A stretch of DNA of 64,000 nt from Marinomonas profundimaris. GTDB lineage: Bacteria; Pseudomonadota; Gammaproteobacteria; Pseudomonadales; Marinomonadaceae. A program made the position numbers and the translations under genes. The stretch covers positions 1-64,000 of the forward strand of contig NZ_AYOZ01000012.1 of NCBI RefSeq assembly GCF_000508165.1. Reading direction: 5' to 3'. Each line of letters begins with the position of its first letter. The stretch's first letter is position 1. The notes under the pieces were generated by a model. It did not search any database, was not told the origin of the DNA, and saw only the letters and a program-made list of their open reading frames with translations. Positions 7,660-16,165 of this stretch are shown piece by piece.

Positions 7660-8541
7660 TTATTTTCCGCCCTTATCGCCAGAGTAGAACACCCAATACT
7701 TGGAGGATTTAAAAGAAATCGCGGTAAAAATCGCCACCGCAACAAACAACACCCAAGCAAGCGCACTGCCGTAGCCCAAATCAAAATACTTAAATGCCGT
7801 TTCATAGATGTACAGCGAGAACAAATACGTCGACTTGGCCGGACCGCCGCCCGTAATCACGTAAGGCGCGGTGAATTCTTGGAACGCTTGAGTGGTTTGC
7901 ATAATGAAGTTGAAGAAGATCACCGGCGTGATCAGCGGAATGGTGATCTTGGTGAACATCTGCCATTTAGACGCACCATCAATCAGCGCGGCTTCGTATT
8001 GTGACTGCGGAACACTTTGCAACGCCGCCAAGAAAATTACCATGGCCGAGCCAAATTGCCAGACTCGCAATAACGTCACAGAAAACATGGCAAACACAGG
8101 TTCTCCCAACCAGGAAATGGCTTCGACGCCAAAAATTCCTAAGAAGTTATTCAGCAAGCCATCGAGCGAAAAGATCGCGCGCCAAAGCACGGCAATCGCC
8201 ACACTGCTGCCTAAAATGGAAGGAATGTAATACGCCGTACGGAAGAATTTAATGCCGCGTAACTTGAAGTTCAGTACGAAGGCAATAAACAAGGCGAACG
8301 CCAATTTGAGAGGAATCGTCAGAAAAACATAAGCAAACGTCACCCACATAGACTGATAAAACGTTTCATCTTCCATCATGTAACGATAGTTATCTAAACC
8401 AATGTATTCCGGGGGATTGATTAGGTCATAGTCGGTAAAACTAATAATCAATGACGACAGAAAGGGAAAGGCAGTAAAAAGCAACAACCCAATAATATAT
8501 GGACTGATGTACAGCAAACCTAAACGATGATTTTCATACAT
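7660..8541 (-). CDS. togM: TogM-like ABC permease
   Basis: Inner-membrane permease of the MalF type, 293 aa from the ATG at 8541; a TTG three codons upstream also opens the frame but is less likely. Six membrane segments are expected, the first at about residues 10-30 (LLYISPYIIGLLLFTAF). The EAA loop includes YEAALIDGASKWQMF. It is first of the importer operon and divergent from ogl, with a 248-base shared control region between them. Confidence 0.89.
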   Translation of the reverse strand: MYENHRLGLLYISPYIIGLLLFTAFPFLSSLIISFTDYDLINPPEYIGLDNYRYMMEDETFYQSMWVTFAYVFLTIPLKLAFALFIAFVLNFKLRGIKFFRTAYYIPSILGSSVAIAVLWRAIFSLDGLLNNFLGIFGVEAISWLGEPVFAMFSVTLLRVWQFGSAMVIFLAALQSVPQSQYEAALIDGASKWQMFTKITIPLITPVIFFNFIMQTTQAFQEFTAPYVITGGGPAKSTYLFSLYIYETAFKYFDLGYGSALAWVLFVAVAIFTAISFKSSKYWVFYSGDKGGK

Positions 8542-8630
8542 AAGGATCAACTCTAAATGTTATTTTTATTTGATGTTGTGAGCTCATACTAGAAGAAGAA
8601 ATTAAAAATAACAACGATGATTTTATATTT

Positions 8631-8647
8631 TCAAAACACTTTTTCAT
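8631..8647. promoter_or_regulatory. Weak KdgR-box candidate between togM and ogl
   Basis: On the minus strand ATGAAA-AAGTG-TTTTGA: the left half is a perfect KdgR-type half-site, the right half has three mismatches. It lies in the 248-base divergent region that should control both the importer operon and ogl, the expected place for a KdgR operator. Confidence 0.4.
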
Positions 8648-8724
8648 TTTTATTGGTGATAATGGTTTTTTTTGATGATACTGTGTTCGTAACACGCTTT
8701 TTGAACCATACGAACAGAACCAAC

Positions 8725-8744
8725 AAGGACGGTAACCCGTCCTT
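8725..8744 (+). repeat. Small hairpin in the ogl leader
   Basis: AAGGACGG, a four-base loop and CCGTCCTT form a perfect 8-bp stem 45 bases before the ogl start. It partly overlaps the palindrome TTCGTACGAA (8743-8752). There is no T-run, so it is not a terminator. It could affect ogl mRNA stability; function unknown. Confidence 0.45.
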
Positions 8745-8789
8745 CGTACGAACAATTTCAACGCGCCAATAACAATAAGAGAGGAAATC

Positions 8790-9938
8790 ATGTCACTTGG
8801 TAAAACAACGGCTTTGGCATTTCAGCGCACGACCGACGTCAATACAGGCTCGGTCGTTACTCAACTCACACCAGACAGCCACATATGCAATCGCAATTAT
8901 TTCTATCAAAAATGCTTCACAAACGATGGCAATAAGCTGCTTATTTCCGCCGATTTTGATGCACACCGAAACTATCATTTACTCGACTTACAAACAGAAA
9001 CCGCGACGCAACTCACTGAAGGCAAAGGTGACAACGTCTTCGGTGGCTTTTTAACCACGCAAGATGACGCCCTGATATTCGTCAAAAACAACCTGCAACT
9101 CATGCGAGTCGATTTGAAAACCCAAGAACATTCGGTGTTATACGAAGTGGCAAAAGGCTGGGTAGGTTATGGCACTTGGGTGCCCAATACGGCCTGCACG
9201 AAAGTCGTAGGCATCGAAATAAAAGAAAGCGATTACATGGAGCTAGACAGCTGGGGGAAATTTGCGCAGTTTTATCATCAAAAACCCCGCTGCCGATTGA
9301 TCTCCATCAACCTAAAAACCGGTCAACGCACCACTGTTTTTGAAGAGAATATCTGGTTGGGCCATCCACTTTATCGACCAAACGACGACAACACCGTCGC
9401 CTTTTGCCACGAAGGCCCGCATGACTTGATTGAAACTCGCATGTGGATGATCGATGAAAACGGCGACAACATGCGCAAGGTGTATGAACAAAGCGAAGAA
9501 GAATCCTGCACGCACGAATTCTTTGTGCCAGACGGCTCGAAAATGATGTTTGTGTCTTATCGCCCAAATACCGACAAGCGCCAGCTGTGTTCTGTGAATG
9601 CTTCCACATTGGATTTTAAAGTAGAAATAGAAATGCCCGCGTGCAGCCATTTGATGAGCAATAACGACGGCACAATGGTGGTGGGAGACGGTTCTGGCAC
9701 GCCAGTAGACGTTGCTGATAACACAGGCCACGGCATCGAAAATGACCCGAACCTGTATTTGATTGATTTAACAGACGCCAGTATTCGCCCTATTACAGAA
9801 CACAACACCAGCTGGAAAGTACTGAATGGCGATCGACAAATCAACCATCCTCATCCTTCTTTTTCACCGGACAACAAGTCTGTGCTTTACAGCTCCGATG
9901 TAAATGGCACACCGGCCATTTACCTCGCCACACTGTAA
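8790..9938 (+). CDS. ogl: Ogl, oligogalacturonate lyase
   Basis: A 382-aa seven-bladed beta-propeller lyase (polysaccharide lyase family 22) that cleaves short oligogalacturonates, mainly the dimer, in the cytoplasm to unsaturated monomers, which are the substrate of KdgF. No signal peptide is seen. Typical parts include the N-terminal TQLTPDSHICNRNYFYQ, GHPLYRPNDDNTVAFCHEGPHDLI, and the C-terminal NHPHPSFSPDNKSVLYSSD; conserved His residues in HEGP, THEFF and NHPHP fit the metal and active site. The ribosome site GAGAGGAAA is strong. It is divergent from the importer genes and followed by its own terminator. Confidence 0.95.
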   Translation: MSLGKTTALAFQRTTDVNTGSVVTQLTPDSHICNRNYFYQKCFTNDGNKLLISADFDAHRNYHLLDLQTETATQLTEGKGDNVFGGFLTTQDDALIFVKNNLQLMRVDLKTQEHSVLYEVAKGWVGYGTWVPNTACTKVVGIEIKESDYMELDSWGKFAQFYHQKPRCRLISINLKTGQRTTVFEENIWLGHPLYRPNDDNTVAFCHEGPHDLIETRMWMIDENGDNMRKVYEQSEEESCTHEFFVPDGSKMMFVSYRPNTDKRQLCSVNASTLDFKVEIEMPACSHLMSNNDGTMVVGDGSGTPVDVADNTGHGIENDPNLYLIDLTDASIRPITEHNTSWKVLNGDRQINHPHPSFSPDNKSVLYSSDVNGTPAIYLATL

Positions 9939-9992
9939 AACACCGACTTTTTCAACGCGTTACTCTGCACGGTTTTGCCTAGCCTTTTTCTT

Positions 9993-10032
9993 CCTAGCCA
10001 TGTTTCGTTCATGGTCCATGGCTAGGCTTTTT
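9993..10032 (+). terminator. Terminator of ogl
   Basis: CCTAGCCATG (9993-10002) pairs with CATGGCTAGG (10017-10026) across a 14-base loop and is followed by CTTTTT. It lies 55 bases beyond the ogl stop. Confidence 0.75.
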
Positions 10033-10069
10033 ATTCTTTCAAATTCTCAAGATATTGATATTAAAATAA

Positions 10070-11896
10070 TTATTCGACCGTGACTGATTTCGCTAGATTG
10101 CGTGGTTGGTCGACGTCTGTGCCTTTCACAACCGCGACGTGGTAAGACAACAACTGAAGTGGAATGGTATGAACAATCGGCTCAAGAATGCTGTCGACTT
10201 TTGGCACTTCGGTGAAGATGATATTTTCTTCGTTGTGCAGGTCGGTGTCTTTGTCGGCAAACACATACAATTCACCACCACGCGCTGCGACTTCCTGCAG
10301 GTTCGATTTCAGTTTATCCAACATGTCGTTGTGCGGAACGAGCGCGATGATTGGCATGTCCTCGTCCACCAAGGCCAATGGCCCGTGTTTCAATTCACCT
10401 GCTGGGTAAGCCTCAGCATGAATGTATGAGATCTCTTTCAGTTTCAACGACCCTTCCAACGCGATTGGGAACATGGTGCCACGACCCAAAAACAAGGCGT
10501 TGTTCTTGTTTGCAAATCGATCCGCCACGGCTTTTATGTGAGCATCTTGTAGCAAAGCATCGTTTACGTAGGCTGGCAAAGAGCGCATCGCTTGAACAAG
10601 CTCTTTCTCTTTTTCAGCAGACAACCCATTTTCCACCGCAATGGCCACGCTGGTAATAAGCAAAGCCGTTAATTGAGTGGTAAACGCTTTGGTGGACGCG
10701 ACGCCAATTTCTGGGCCGGCGTTGGTCAATAACGTCAACGCAGATTCACGCACTAAGGTGCTGGATGGTACGTTACAAATGGCCAAGGTTGTCAAGTAAC
10801 CCTGCTCTTTGGCCATGCGTAGAGCGGCCAGCGTGTCGGCGGTTTCACCCGATTGTGACAAGGTCAAAAATAAGGTTTTCTTCGGCACAGCGACTTTACG
10901 ATAGCGGTACTCGCTTGCGACTTCGACGCTGCATGGAATGCCAGCCAAATCTTCGATCCAATACTTGGCAACCATACCCGCATGGTAACTGGTACCGCAC
11001 GCGACGATATGAATGTTTTCCACTTCTTTTAGAAAGCCGGAATCGGCACCAAAACAACTGGTTAGTACTTTTGTTTCGCTGATACGACCTTCCAAGCACG
11101 CGCTGATCACTTTCGGTTGCTCGTAGATTTCTTTCATCATGTAATGACGAAATTCACCTTTGTCCGTGGCATCCACATTGTGATTAAACACGCTGATTGG
11201 GCGATCTTGCTGTTCACCTTTTTCATCATAAATAGTGACTTTGTCGCGAGAAACATCAACAACATCGCCTTCTTCTAGGAAGATGAATTGGTCAGTAACG
11301 TGCAGTAGCGCAAGTTGGTCAGACGCAACAAAGTTCTCTTCGATGCCAACACCCACAACAAGCGGGCTGCCTTTACGAGCGGCAATAAAGCGTTCGTTAT
11401 CGTCTTTTTGAACCACTCCCAGAGCAAACGCTCCGTGCAATTTTGTTAGCGTGGCTTGTACGGCTTTCAGTAAATCTGGCTGTGTTTTTAATGCATCGTG
11501 GATAAGGTGAACAATAACTTCCGTGTCGGTTTCCGATTTGAATTCATAGCCTTTGGCTTTTAATTCACGGCGCAACGGTTCGTGGTTTTCAATAATGCCG
11601 TTATGCACCAACGCCAGATCATCGCCTGAAAAGTGTGGATGCGCGTTGGCTTCGGTTGGTTTACCGTGCGTTGCCCAGCGCGTGTGAGCAATGCCCATTT
11701 TCCCGTCTAAAGGCTGCGCGTCGAACTTGTCTTTCAAAGCTTGAACTTTGCCGACCGCGCGATGGGAAAACACACCATCTTGGTTGTTAATCGCAATACC
11801 GGATGAATCGTATCCACGGTATTCAAGGCGGCTTAAGCCTTCGATTAAAATTTTTGATACGTTACGACGAGCAATGGCGCCAACTATTCCGCACAT
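10070..11896 (-). CDS. glmS: GlmS, glutamine-fructose-6-phosphate aminotransferase
   Basis: Makes glucosamine 6-phosphate from fructose 6-phosphate and glutamine, the first step towards UDP-GlcNAc. The start at 11896 gives MCGIVGAIARRN, so the catalytic Cys becomes N-terminal after Met removal; AAGGA lies upstream. Length 608 aa matches the family. The N-terminal glutaminase domain (to about residue 240) shows the HTRWATHGKP segment. The two SIS sugar-isomerase domains follow, with CGTSYHAG and SQSGETADT. The C-terminus PRNLAKSVTVE is canonical. It is downstream of glmU, separated by a 21-bp inverted repeat. Confidence 0.97.
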   Translation of the reverse strand: MCGIVGAIARRNVSKILIEGLSRLEYRGYDSSGIAINNQDGVFSHRAVGKVQALKDKFDAQPLDGKMGIAHTRWATHGKPTEANAHPHFSGDDLALVHNGIIENHEPLRRELKAKGYEFKSETDTEVIVHLIHDALKTQPDLLKAVQATLTKLHGAFALGVVQKDDNERFIAARKGSPLVVGVGIEENFVASDQLALLHVTDQFIFLEEGDVVDVSRDKVTIYDEKGEQQDRPISVFNHNVDATDKGEFRHYMMKEIYEQPKVISACLEGRISETKVLTSCFGADSGFLKEVENIHIVACGTSYHAGMVAKYWIEDLAGIPCSVEVASEYRYRKVAVPKKTLFLTLSQSGETADTLAALRMAKEQGYLTTLAICNVPSSTLVRESALTLLTNAGPEIGVASTKAFTTQLTALLITSVAIAVENGLSAEKEKELVQAMRSLPAYVNDALLQDAHIKAVADRFANKNNALFLGRGTMFPIALEGSLKLKEISYIHAEAYPAGELKHGPLALVDEDMPIIALVPHNDMLDKLKSNLQEVAARGGELYVFADKDTDLHNEENIIFTEVPKVDSILEPIVHTIPLQLLSYHVAVVKGTDVDQPRNLAKSVTVE

Positions 11897-11921
11897 GAGA
11901 GAATCCTTCTTTGAGTCTGCG

Positions 11922-11997
11922 AAAGGGGTCAGATCCCTTAAAAAAATAAAGTGTTCATACAATTCGAAAACATTCGTTTAAGGGATCTGACCCCTTT
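11922..11997. repeat. Perfect 21-bp inverted repeat between glmU and glmS
   Basis: AAAGGGGTCAGATCCCTTAA plus one more A (11922-11942) is exactly complementary to 11977-11997, with a 34-base AT-rich spacer. In the glmU-glmS message it would form a long hairpin ending about 25 bases before the glmS start. The GGGGTCAGATCCCTT type of end resembles palindromic elements I associate with REP-type transposases, so it may be a small mobile element remnant. No T-run follows the stem. Confidence 0.8.
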
Positions 11998-12020
11998 TGT
12001 CATTTGTTCACCGCGATCCG

Positions 12021-13382
12021 TTATTTTTTAATCGGTCGAGGCCAGTTGTCTTTGTTGGTTTGACGCGCACGGGCGAAGGCCAGCTGCTTTTCACCCACTT
12101 GTTTGGTGATGGTTGAACCCGCGGCGATGGTCGCGCCTTCCGCCACTTGCACCGGCGCTACCAATGAAGTGTTAGAACCAATGAATACGTTATCGGCCAC
12201 TTGAGTGCGATGTTTATTGACGCCATCGTAATTGCAGGTAATGGTGCCAGCACCGACGTTGACATTCGCGCCCATTTCGGTGTCGCCAATGTAGCTTAAA
12301 TGGTTGACCTTGCTGCCTTCACCAATGATGGCTTTTTTGGTTTCAACAAAGTTGCCGATTTTGGCGTTATTTGCCAGCTGTGTTCCTGGACGCAAGCGCG
12401 CAAATGGCCCGATGTCGCAATGTTCGCCCACTTGGCTGTCATCGATTAAGGTATTGCTCTTGATGATGGTGTTATCGCCAACCGTGCAGTTTTTGAGATG
12501 ACAATTTGGGCCGATTTCAACACCACTGCCTAATACGACTTTGCCTTCAAAAACGCAATTCACATCAATAATAACATCATTGCCAGTGATCAATTCACCA
12601 CGAACATCAATACGAGAGGGGTCCAATAACGTCGCGCCGTTTTGCATTAAGACAATGGCTTGCTGATGCTGCAGCTCTCGCTCCAAGGCCGCCAACTGTA
12701 CTCGATCATTAACACCCGCCACTTCGGCTTCGCTTTCTGGGTTAACCGTTACAATGTCGACGCCATCACGGGCTGCCATGGCAATCACGTCTGTCAGGTA
12801 GTATTCGCCTTGTGCATTGTTATTCGTTAATGCCGCTAACCACGTTTGTAGATGGTTGTTTGGCGCAAGCAAGATGCCCGTGTTGACTTCTTGAATAGCA
12901 AGTTGGCCTTCTGACGCGTCTTTTTGTTCGACAATGGCGGTTACTTTGCCTTGTTCATTCCGCACAATGCGTCCGTAGCCTGTTGGGTTTTCAAGTGAAA
13001 TGGTTAACAAGACCAAGCTATTAGACGTCGACAGCGCGGTCATTTTCTCTAACGTGCTAGCGCGAATAAGCGGAACATCGCCATAAAGTGTGAGCGTTGC
13101 GCCATCCGCCTGAAGAAAAGGAGCGACACGACGTAGTGCATCGCCGGTTCCTTGAGGATTATTTTGCCAAACGATATTGGCCGAAAAATCCTGACAATTG
13201 GCTTCGACTTGTTCGCCCTGATGCCCTACGACCAAATGCAGTTTGGCGTTGGGTAATAGGCTGGCAGTGGAAAGCACTCGCCTTACCATGGCGATACCAC
13301 CTACTTTGTGCAAAACCTTGGAGAAAGCCGATTTCATTCGGCTACCCTTTCCGGCAGCAAGAATTACGATGTCCTGAGTCAT
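12021..13382 (-). CDS. glmU: GlmU, bifunctional GlcNAc-1-P uridyltransferase / glucosamine-1-P acetyltransferase
   Basis: Catalyses the last two steps of UDP-GlcNAc synthesis in the cytoplasm. The start at 13382 gives MTQDIVILAAGKGSRMKS with the nucleotidyl loop AAGKGSRM at residues 8-15; 453 aa is the normal length. The N-terminal half is the pyrophosphorylase (GTGDALR, YGDVPL, EVNTG). The C-terminal half is the left-handed beta-helix acetyltransferase (GNFVETKKA, NHLSYIGD, GAGTITCNYDG, GSNTSLVAPV). It is upstream of glmS on the same strand, so the two steps of the pathway are probably co-transcribed. Confidence 0.97.
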   Translation of the reverse strand: MTQDIVILAAGKGSRMKSAFSKVLHKVGGIAMVRRVLSTASLLPNAKLHLVVGHQGEQVEANCQDFSANIVWQNNPQGTGDALRRVAPFLQADGATLTLYGDVPLIRASTLEKMTALSTSNSLVLLTISLENPTGYGRIVRNEQGKVTAIVEQKDASEGQLAIQEVNTGILLAPNNHLQTWLAALTNNNAQGEYYLTDVIAMAARDGVDIVTVNPESEAEVAGVNDRVQLAALERELQHQQAIVLMQNGATLLDPSRIDVRGELITGNDVIIDVNCVFEGKVVLGSGVEIGPNCHLKNCTVGDNTIIKSNTLIDDSQVGEHCDIGPFARLRPGTQLANNAKIGNFVETKKAIIGEGSKVNHLSYIGDTEMGANVNVGAGTITCNYDGVNKHRTQVADNVFIGSNTSLVAPVQVAEGATIAAGSTITKQVGEKQLAFARARQTNKDNWPRPIKK

Positions 13383-13712
13383 GAAGCGTCCTTGTATGGC
13401 GTCTTTGAATAATGAATACATTGAAGATATGGCTATTAGACCTTTTTACCAAAAACGCCTCAACCCAAATTGTCAAAAATAAAATGACAATTTCTTTCCA
13501 AAATCATAAACCAATAATTTATAGCCATTTGAAGCCTATAGAACAAGAATATTGTCAGAAAATAATCAATACGACGATGAGGCGTTACGTGGCGGCGAAG
13601 CTAGTATAAAATAGCGTTCCAAGCACACTCTTCAATCGAGACAGCACCGACGTATGTCTGGCCAATACTCCATTGATCGCACCCAACGAAACCCATTTTT
13701 GAAAGGATTGGC
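13383..13712. other. Intergenic region between glmU and the PPOX gene
   Basis: An AT-rich divergent region of 330 bases that must hold both promoters. I see a TATAAAAT stretch near 13605-13612 that could be a -10 element for the plus-strand gene, without a convincing -35. A weak inverted repeat (ATTGTCA / TGACAAT) is near 13469-13491. No gene is supported. Confidence 0.5.
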
Positions 13713-14273
13713 ATGAGTCAAATTACCGACCTAAAGCAACTTACGGAACGCTACAACGAGGTTCATCCTTTAGCACTGATCAAAGAAATTCCAGCGCTAG
13801 AAGAACACGCCATTACGTTCATAGGGAATTGTCCGTTTGTGATTTTATCGACGTCTGACAAAGATGGCTTTGCCGATGTGTCACCTCGTGGAGGAGACGC
13901 AGGATTTATAAAGGTATTGGATTCAAAAACCATCGCCTTTGCAGATTCCGCTGGCAATAATCGTTTGGATAGCTTGCGCAACATCGTAGAAAGACCGGAA
14001 ATCGGTATGCTGTTCATGATTCCCGGTATTGGCGAGGTGGTTCGCGTCAAAGGAACCGCGAGCCTACACACTGACAGTGAATTGCTGGACTTGTTTTCAG
14101 AAAACAATAAACCACCTAAGCTTGTGGTCAAAATTGACGTGCATAAGTTACTGTTTCATTGCCCAAAAGCCATCGCCATTGCCAAGCTTTGGAGCGAAGA
14201 CAACAAAGTAGACCGCACCTTCCTGCCTTCCCTGTTGCGCATTATTCAAGAGCAAACAGGCACCGCCGAATAA
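13713..14273 (+). CDS. PPOX-family flavoprotein (pyridoxamine 5'-phosphate oxidase-like)
   Basis: A 186-aa split-barrel protein of the pyridoxamine-phosphate-oxidase superfamily, likely binding FMN. Recognisable segments are FVILSTSDKDGFADVSPRGGD (about residues 48-68), NNRLDSLRNI and the late KLWSEDNKV. It resembles the MSMEG_1061-type subfamily, whose substrates are unknown; it is not PdxH itself. The ribosome site GAAAGG precedes the ATG. It is a single gene ended by a strong bidirectional terminator. Confidence 0.78.
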   Translation: MSQITDLKQLTERYNEVHPLALIKEIPALEEHAITFIGNCPFVILSTSDKDGFADVSPRGGDAGFIKVLDSKTIAFADSAGNNRLDSLRNIVERPEIGMLFMIPGIGEVVRVKGTASLHTDSELLDLFSENNKPPKLVVKIDVHKLLFHCPKAIAIAKLWSEDNKVDRTFLPSLLRIIQEQTGTAE

Positions 14274-14280
14274 GAAACAC

Positions 14281-14334
14281 AAAAGAACCGCATAAAAAAA
14301 TCACCTTTGGGTGATTTTTTTATGCGGTTCTTTT
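14281..14334. terminator. Strong bidirectional terminator
   Basis: Two 25-base arms (14281-14305 and 14310-14334) are perfectly complementary with a four-base loop; the stem includes AGAACCGCAT, AAAAAAA and TCACC. It lies between the converging PPOX gene (+) and LysR gene (-) and can serve both. Confidence 0.9.
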
Positions 14335-14360
14335 ATGCACTGGACGACGTGGTTTTCACT

Positions 14361-15281
14361 CTACACTAAGGGCTTCATGCCCGTACGGCTTGGACAAACA
14401 TTGCACTCTGCTTGAAGCAGCTCGACAAGTAGCCTTGTCGCCGGTCCAGTGCGTTCCCCTTTGCCAAAGATGGCATACATGTGAAAACTGCGTTCGCTAC
14501 CAGACACCAATTTCAATTTTTTCAGTTTGCCACTTTGCAACGCGTATTCTAGATCAGCTTTTGGTAACCAAGCGAAGCCAATACCGCTGGTGACAATCTC
14601 CAAAGCTGATTGAACGCTCGATACTGTCCAGCGTCGATCAGTGCCTAACCAACCCGCATCCACTGAGGATTCGGATGCAGAATCTCGAATGACAATTTGC
14701 AACTCTCGACTGAGTCGCTCGTTGTTAATAGGGTCAGTTTCTTTGTGCAAAACATGCCCGCTTCCCGCGACGGCGATCATTTCCACTTCAACAATTGGAT
14801 CCGCAAGATAGCCTTTTGGCACCATTCCGCTGAGCACCAAATCTGGACTGCCTTTTCGCAACGCTTCTTCGCCACCACTTAGTACCGCTTCTTTTAATTG
14901 CACTTGCGTGCCTTGGCTTTGTGGTTCGAAGGCTTGCAATGCGCGCAATAAAGCCGGTGTCGGAAACGCTTGATCGACCACAAGCTCTAACTCAGGCTCC
15001 CAACCTTGCCCCAAAGTATGAGCCAACTCTTCTAGGTCGACGGCTTCTTTGATGAGATGACGAGAGCGACGCAACAAGACTTCACCGCGTTCCGTCAACT
15101 TAGCTTTGCGCCCTTCAATAATCAGCAAAGGGTAACCCAACTGTTCTTGCAGTTTAGCCACGGTATAACTAACGGACGACTGACTTTTATGCAGCGCTTC
15201 GGCCGCTTGAGCAAAGCCACCTTTGTCGACCACGGATTGCAATACTCGCCACTGCTCTAGGGTTACTCTTGGGGCTTTCAC
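14361..15281 (-). CDS. LysR-family regulator, divergent from azoR
   Basis: A 306-aa LysR-type regulator. The N-terminal winged HTH is clear (TLEQWRVLQSVVDKGGFAQAAEALHKS, then SSVSYTVAKLQEQLGYPLL, residues 7-53). The substrate-binding domain follows from about 90. It is divergent from azoR with a 168-base intergenic region that contains a T-N11-A palindrome, so it probably controls azoR and itself. The inducer is unknown. Confidence 0.85.
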   Translation of the reverse strand: MKAPRVTLEQWRVLQSVVDKGGFAQAAEALHKSQSSVSYTVAKLQEQLGYPLLIIEGRKAKLTERGEVLLRRSRHLIKEAVDLEELAHTLGQGWEPELELVVDQAFPTPALLRALQAFEPQSQGTQVQLKEAVLSGGEEALRKGSPDLVLSGMVPKGYLADPIVEVEMIAVAGSGHVLHKETDPINNERLSRELQIVIRDSASESSVDAGWLGTDRRWTVSSVQSALEIVTSGIGFAWLPKADLEYALQSGKLKKLKLVSGSERSFHMYAIFGKGERTGPATRLLVELLQAECNVCPSRTGMKPLV

Positions 15282-15319
15282 GGCGTTTCTCTTTTATGAA
15301 TAGTATGAGCAAACAAAGT

Positions 15320-15334
15320 ATCGTATTTTTCGAT
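15320..15334. promoter_or_regulatory. LysR-type operator candidate
   Basis: ATCG-TATTTTT-CGAT is a perfect palindrome with the T-N11-A pattern of LysR sites. It lies about 40 bases upstream of the LysR start and 115 upstream of azoR. Confidence 0.5.
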
Positions 15335-15449
15335 CAATATCTTCAAAAAATGTCACTTTTTTATCGAATAATTTGGTTATATGATGATTTCACTTTCAAG
15401 AAACAAGAGCCCAATAGGCTCAACAAATAATGATGGAGAATAAATTATT

Positions 15450-16043
15450 ATGGCTACTCTACTGCGTATTGACTCTAGTGCTTCTGGCGAAAACTCAAAA
15501 TCACGCCAACTAGCAAACGAATTCGTTGCAAAATGGTTAGCAAAAAATCCTAACGGCCAAGTTGTGGTTCGTGATGTTGATGCAAACCCACTCCCACACT
15601 TCACTAACGTGACACTTGGTGCCATGTTCACTCCAGAAGAAAATCGCACTGCAGAGCAAAAAGCCATTGTTGCGATCGGCGATGAATTGATCGGTGAATT
15701 AGAAGCCGCTGACGTTATTACAGTTTCTGCTCCTATGTACAACTTTGGTATTCCGTCTACCTTGAAGTCTTACTTCGACTACATTGCTCGCGCTGGCCGT
15801 ACTTTCAAATACACAGAAACTGGCCCAGTTGGTTTGCTTAACAAAGACGCTTATGTATTTGTAGCAAGTGGCAGCTTCCTAGCGGAAACACCAATGGATC
15901 ACCAAGTGCCTTACCTAAATACTTTCTTGGGCTTTGTTGGTATTACCGTAAAAGAAACCTTCATTGCAGGCGGCCAAGCACTGGGCGAACCTGGTGAAGC
16001 GTCTTTCAATAAAGCAAAAGCGCAAATCGCGGTTGCTGTTTAA
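15450..16043 (+). CDS. azoR: AzoR, FMN-dependent NADH-azoreductase
   Basis: A 197-aa flavodoxin-fold quinone/azo reductase of the AzoR (AcpD) family. The N-terminus LLRIDSSASGENSKSRQLA carries the FMN phosphate loop (about residues 4-20). The FMN ring-binding segment SAPMYNFGIPSTLKSYFDYI (about 91-111) is characteristic, as is FKYTETGPVGL. It probably performs two-electron quinone reduction in defence against thiol or quinone stress. It is divergent from a LysR regulator and followed by a terminator. Confidence 0.93.
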   Translation: MATLLRIDSSASGENSKSRQLANEFVAKWLAKNPNGQVVVRDVDANPLPHFTNVTLGAMFTPEENRTAEQKAIVAIGDELIGELEAADVITVSAPMYNFGIPSTLKSYFDYIARAGRTFKYTETGPVGLLNKDAYVFVASGSFLAETPMDHQVPYLNTFLGFVGITVKETFIAGGQALGEPGEASFNKAKAQIAVAV

Positions 16044-16089
16044 TTTCTACCGATTCCCTTTTGTAGATATTGCCCTTTGTCAGGCACAA

Positions 16090-16123
16090 AAAACCGATTA
16101 GAGTAATCTAATCGGTTTTCTTT
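16090..16123. terminator. Terminator between azoR and tex
   Basis: AAAACCGATTAGA (16090-16102), four-base loop, TCTAATCGGTTTT (16107-16119) and then CTTTT. The genes converge here, and A- and T-runs on the two sides let it work in both directions. Confidence 0.88.
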
Positions 16124-16165
16124 TGTTACACACAGCGACAAGCCATGTGTTTTAAGACAATACCG

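Noticed and set aside
9312-9731. 139-residue frame antisense to ogl
   Set aside because: Shadow of ogl; the sense frame has a well-known protein family.
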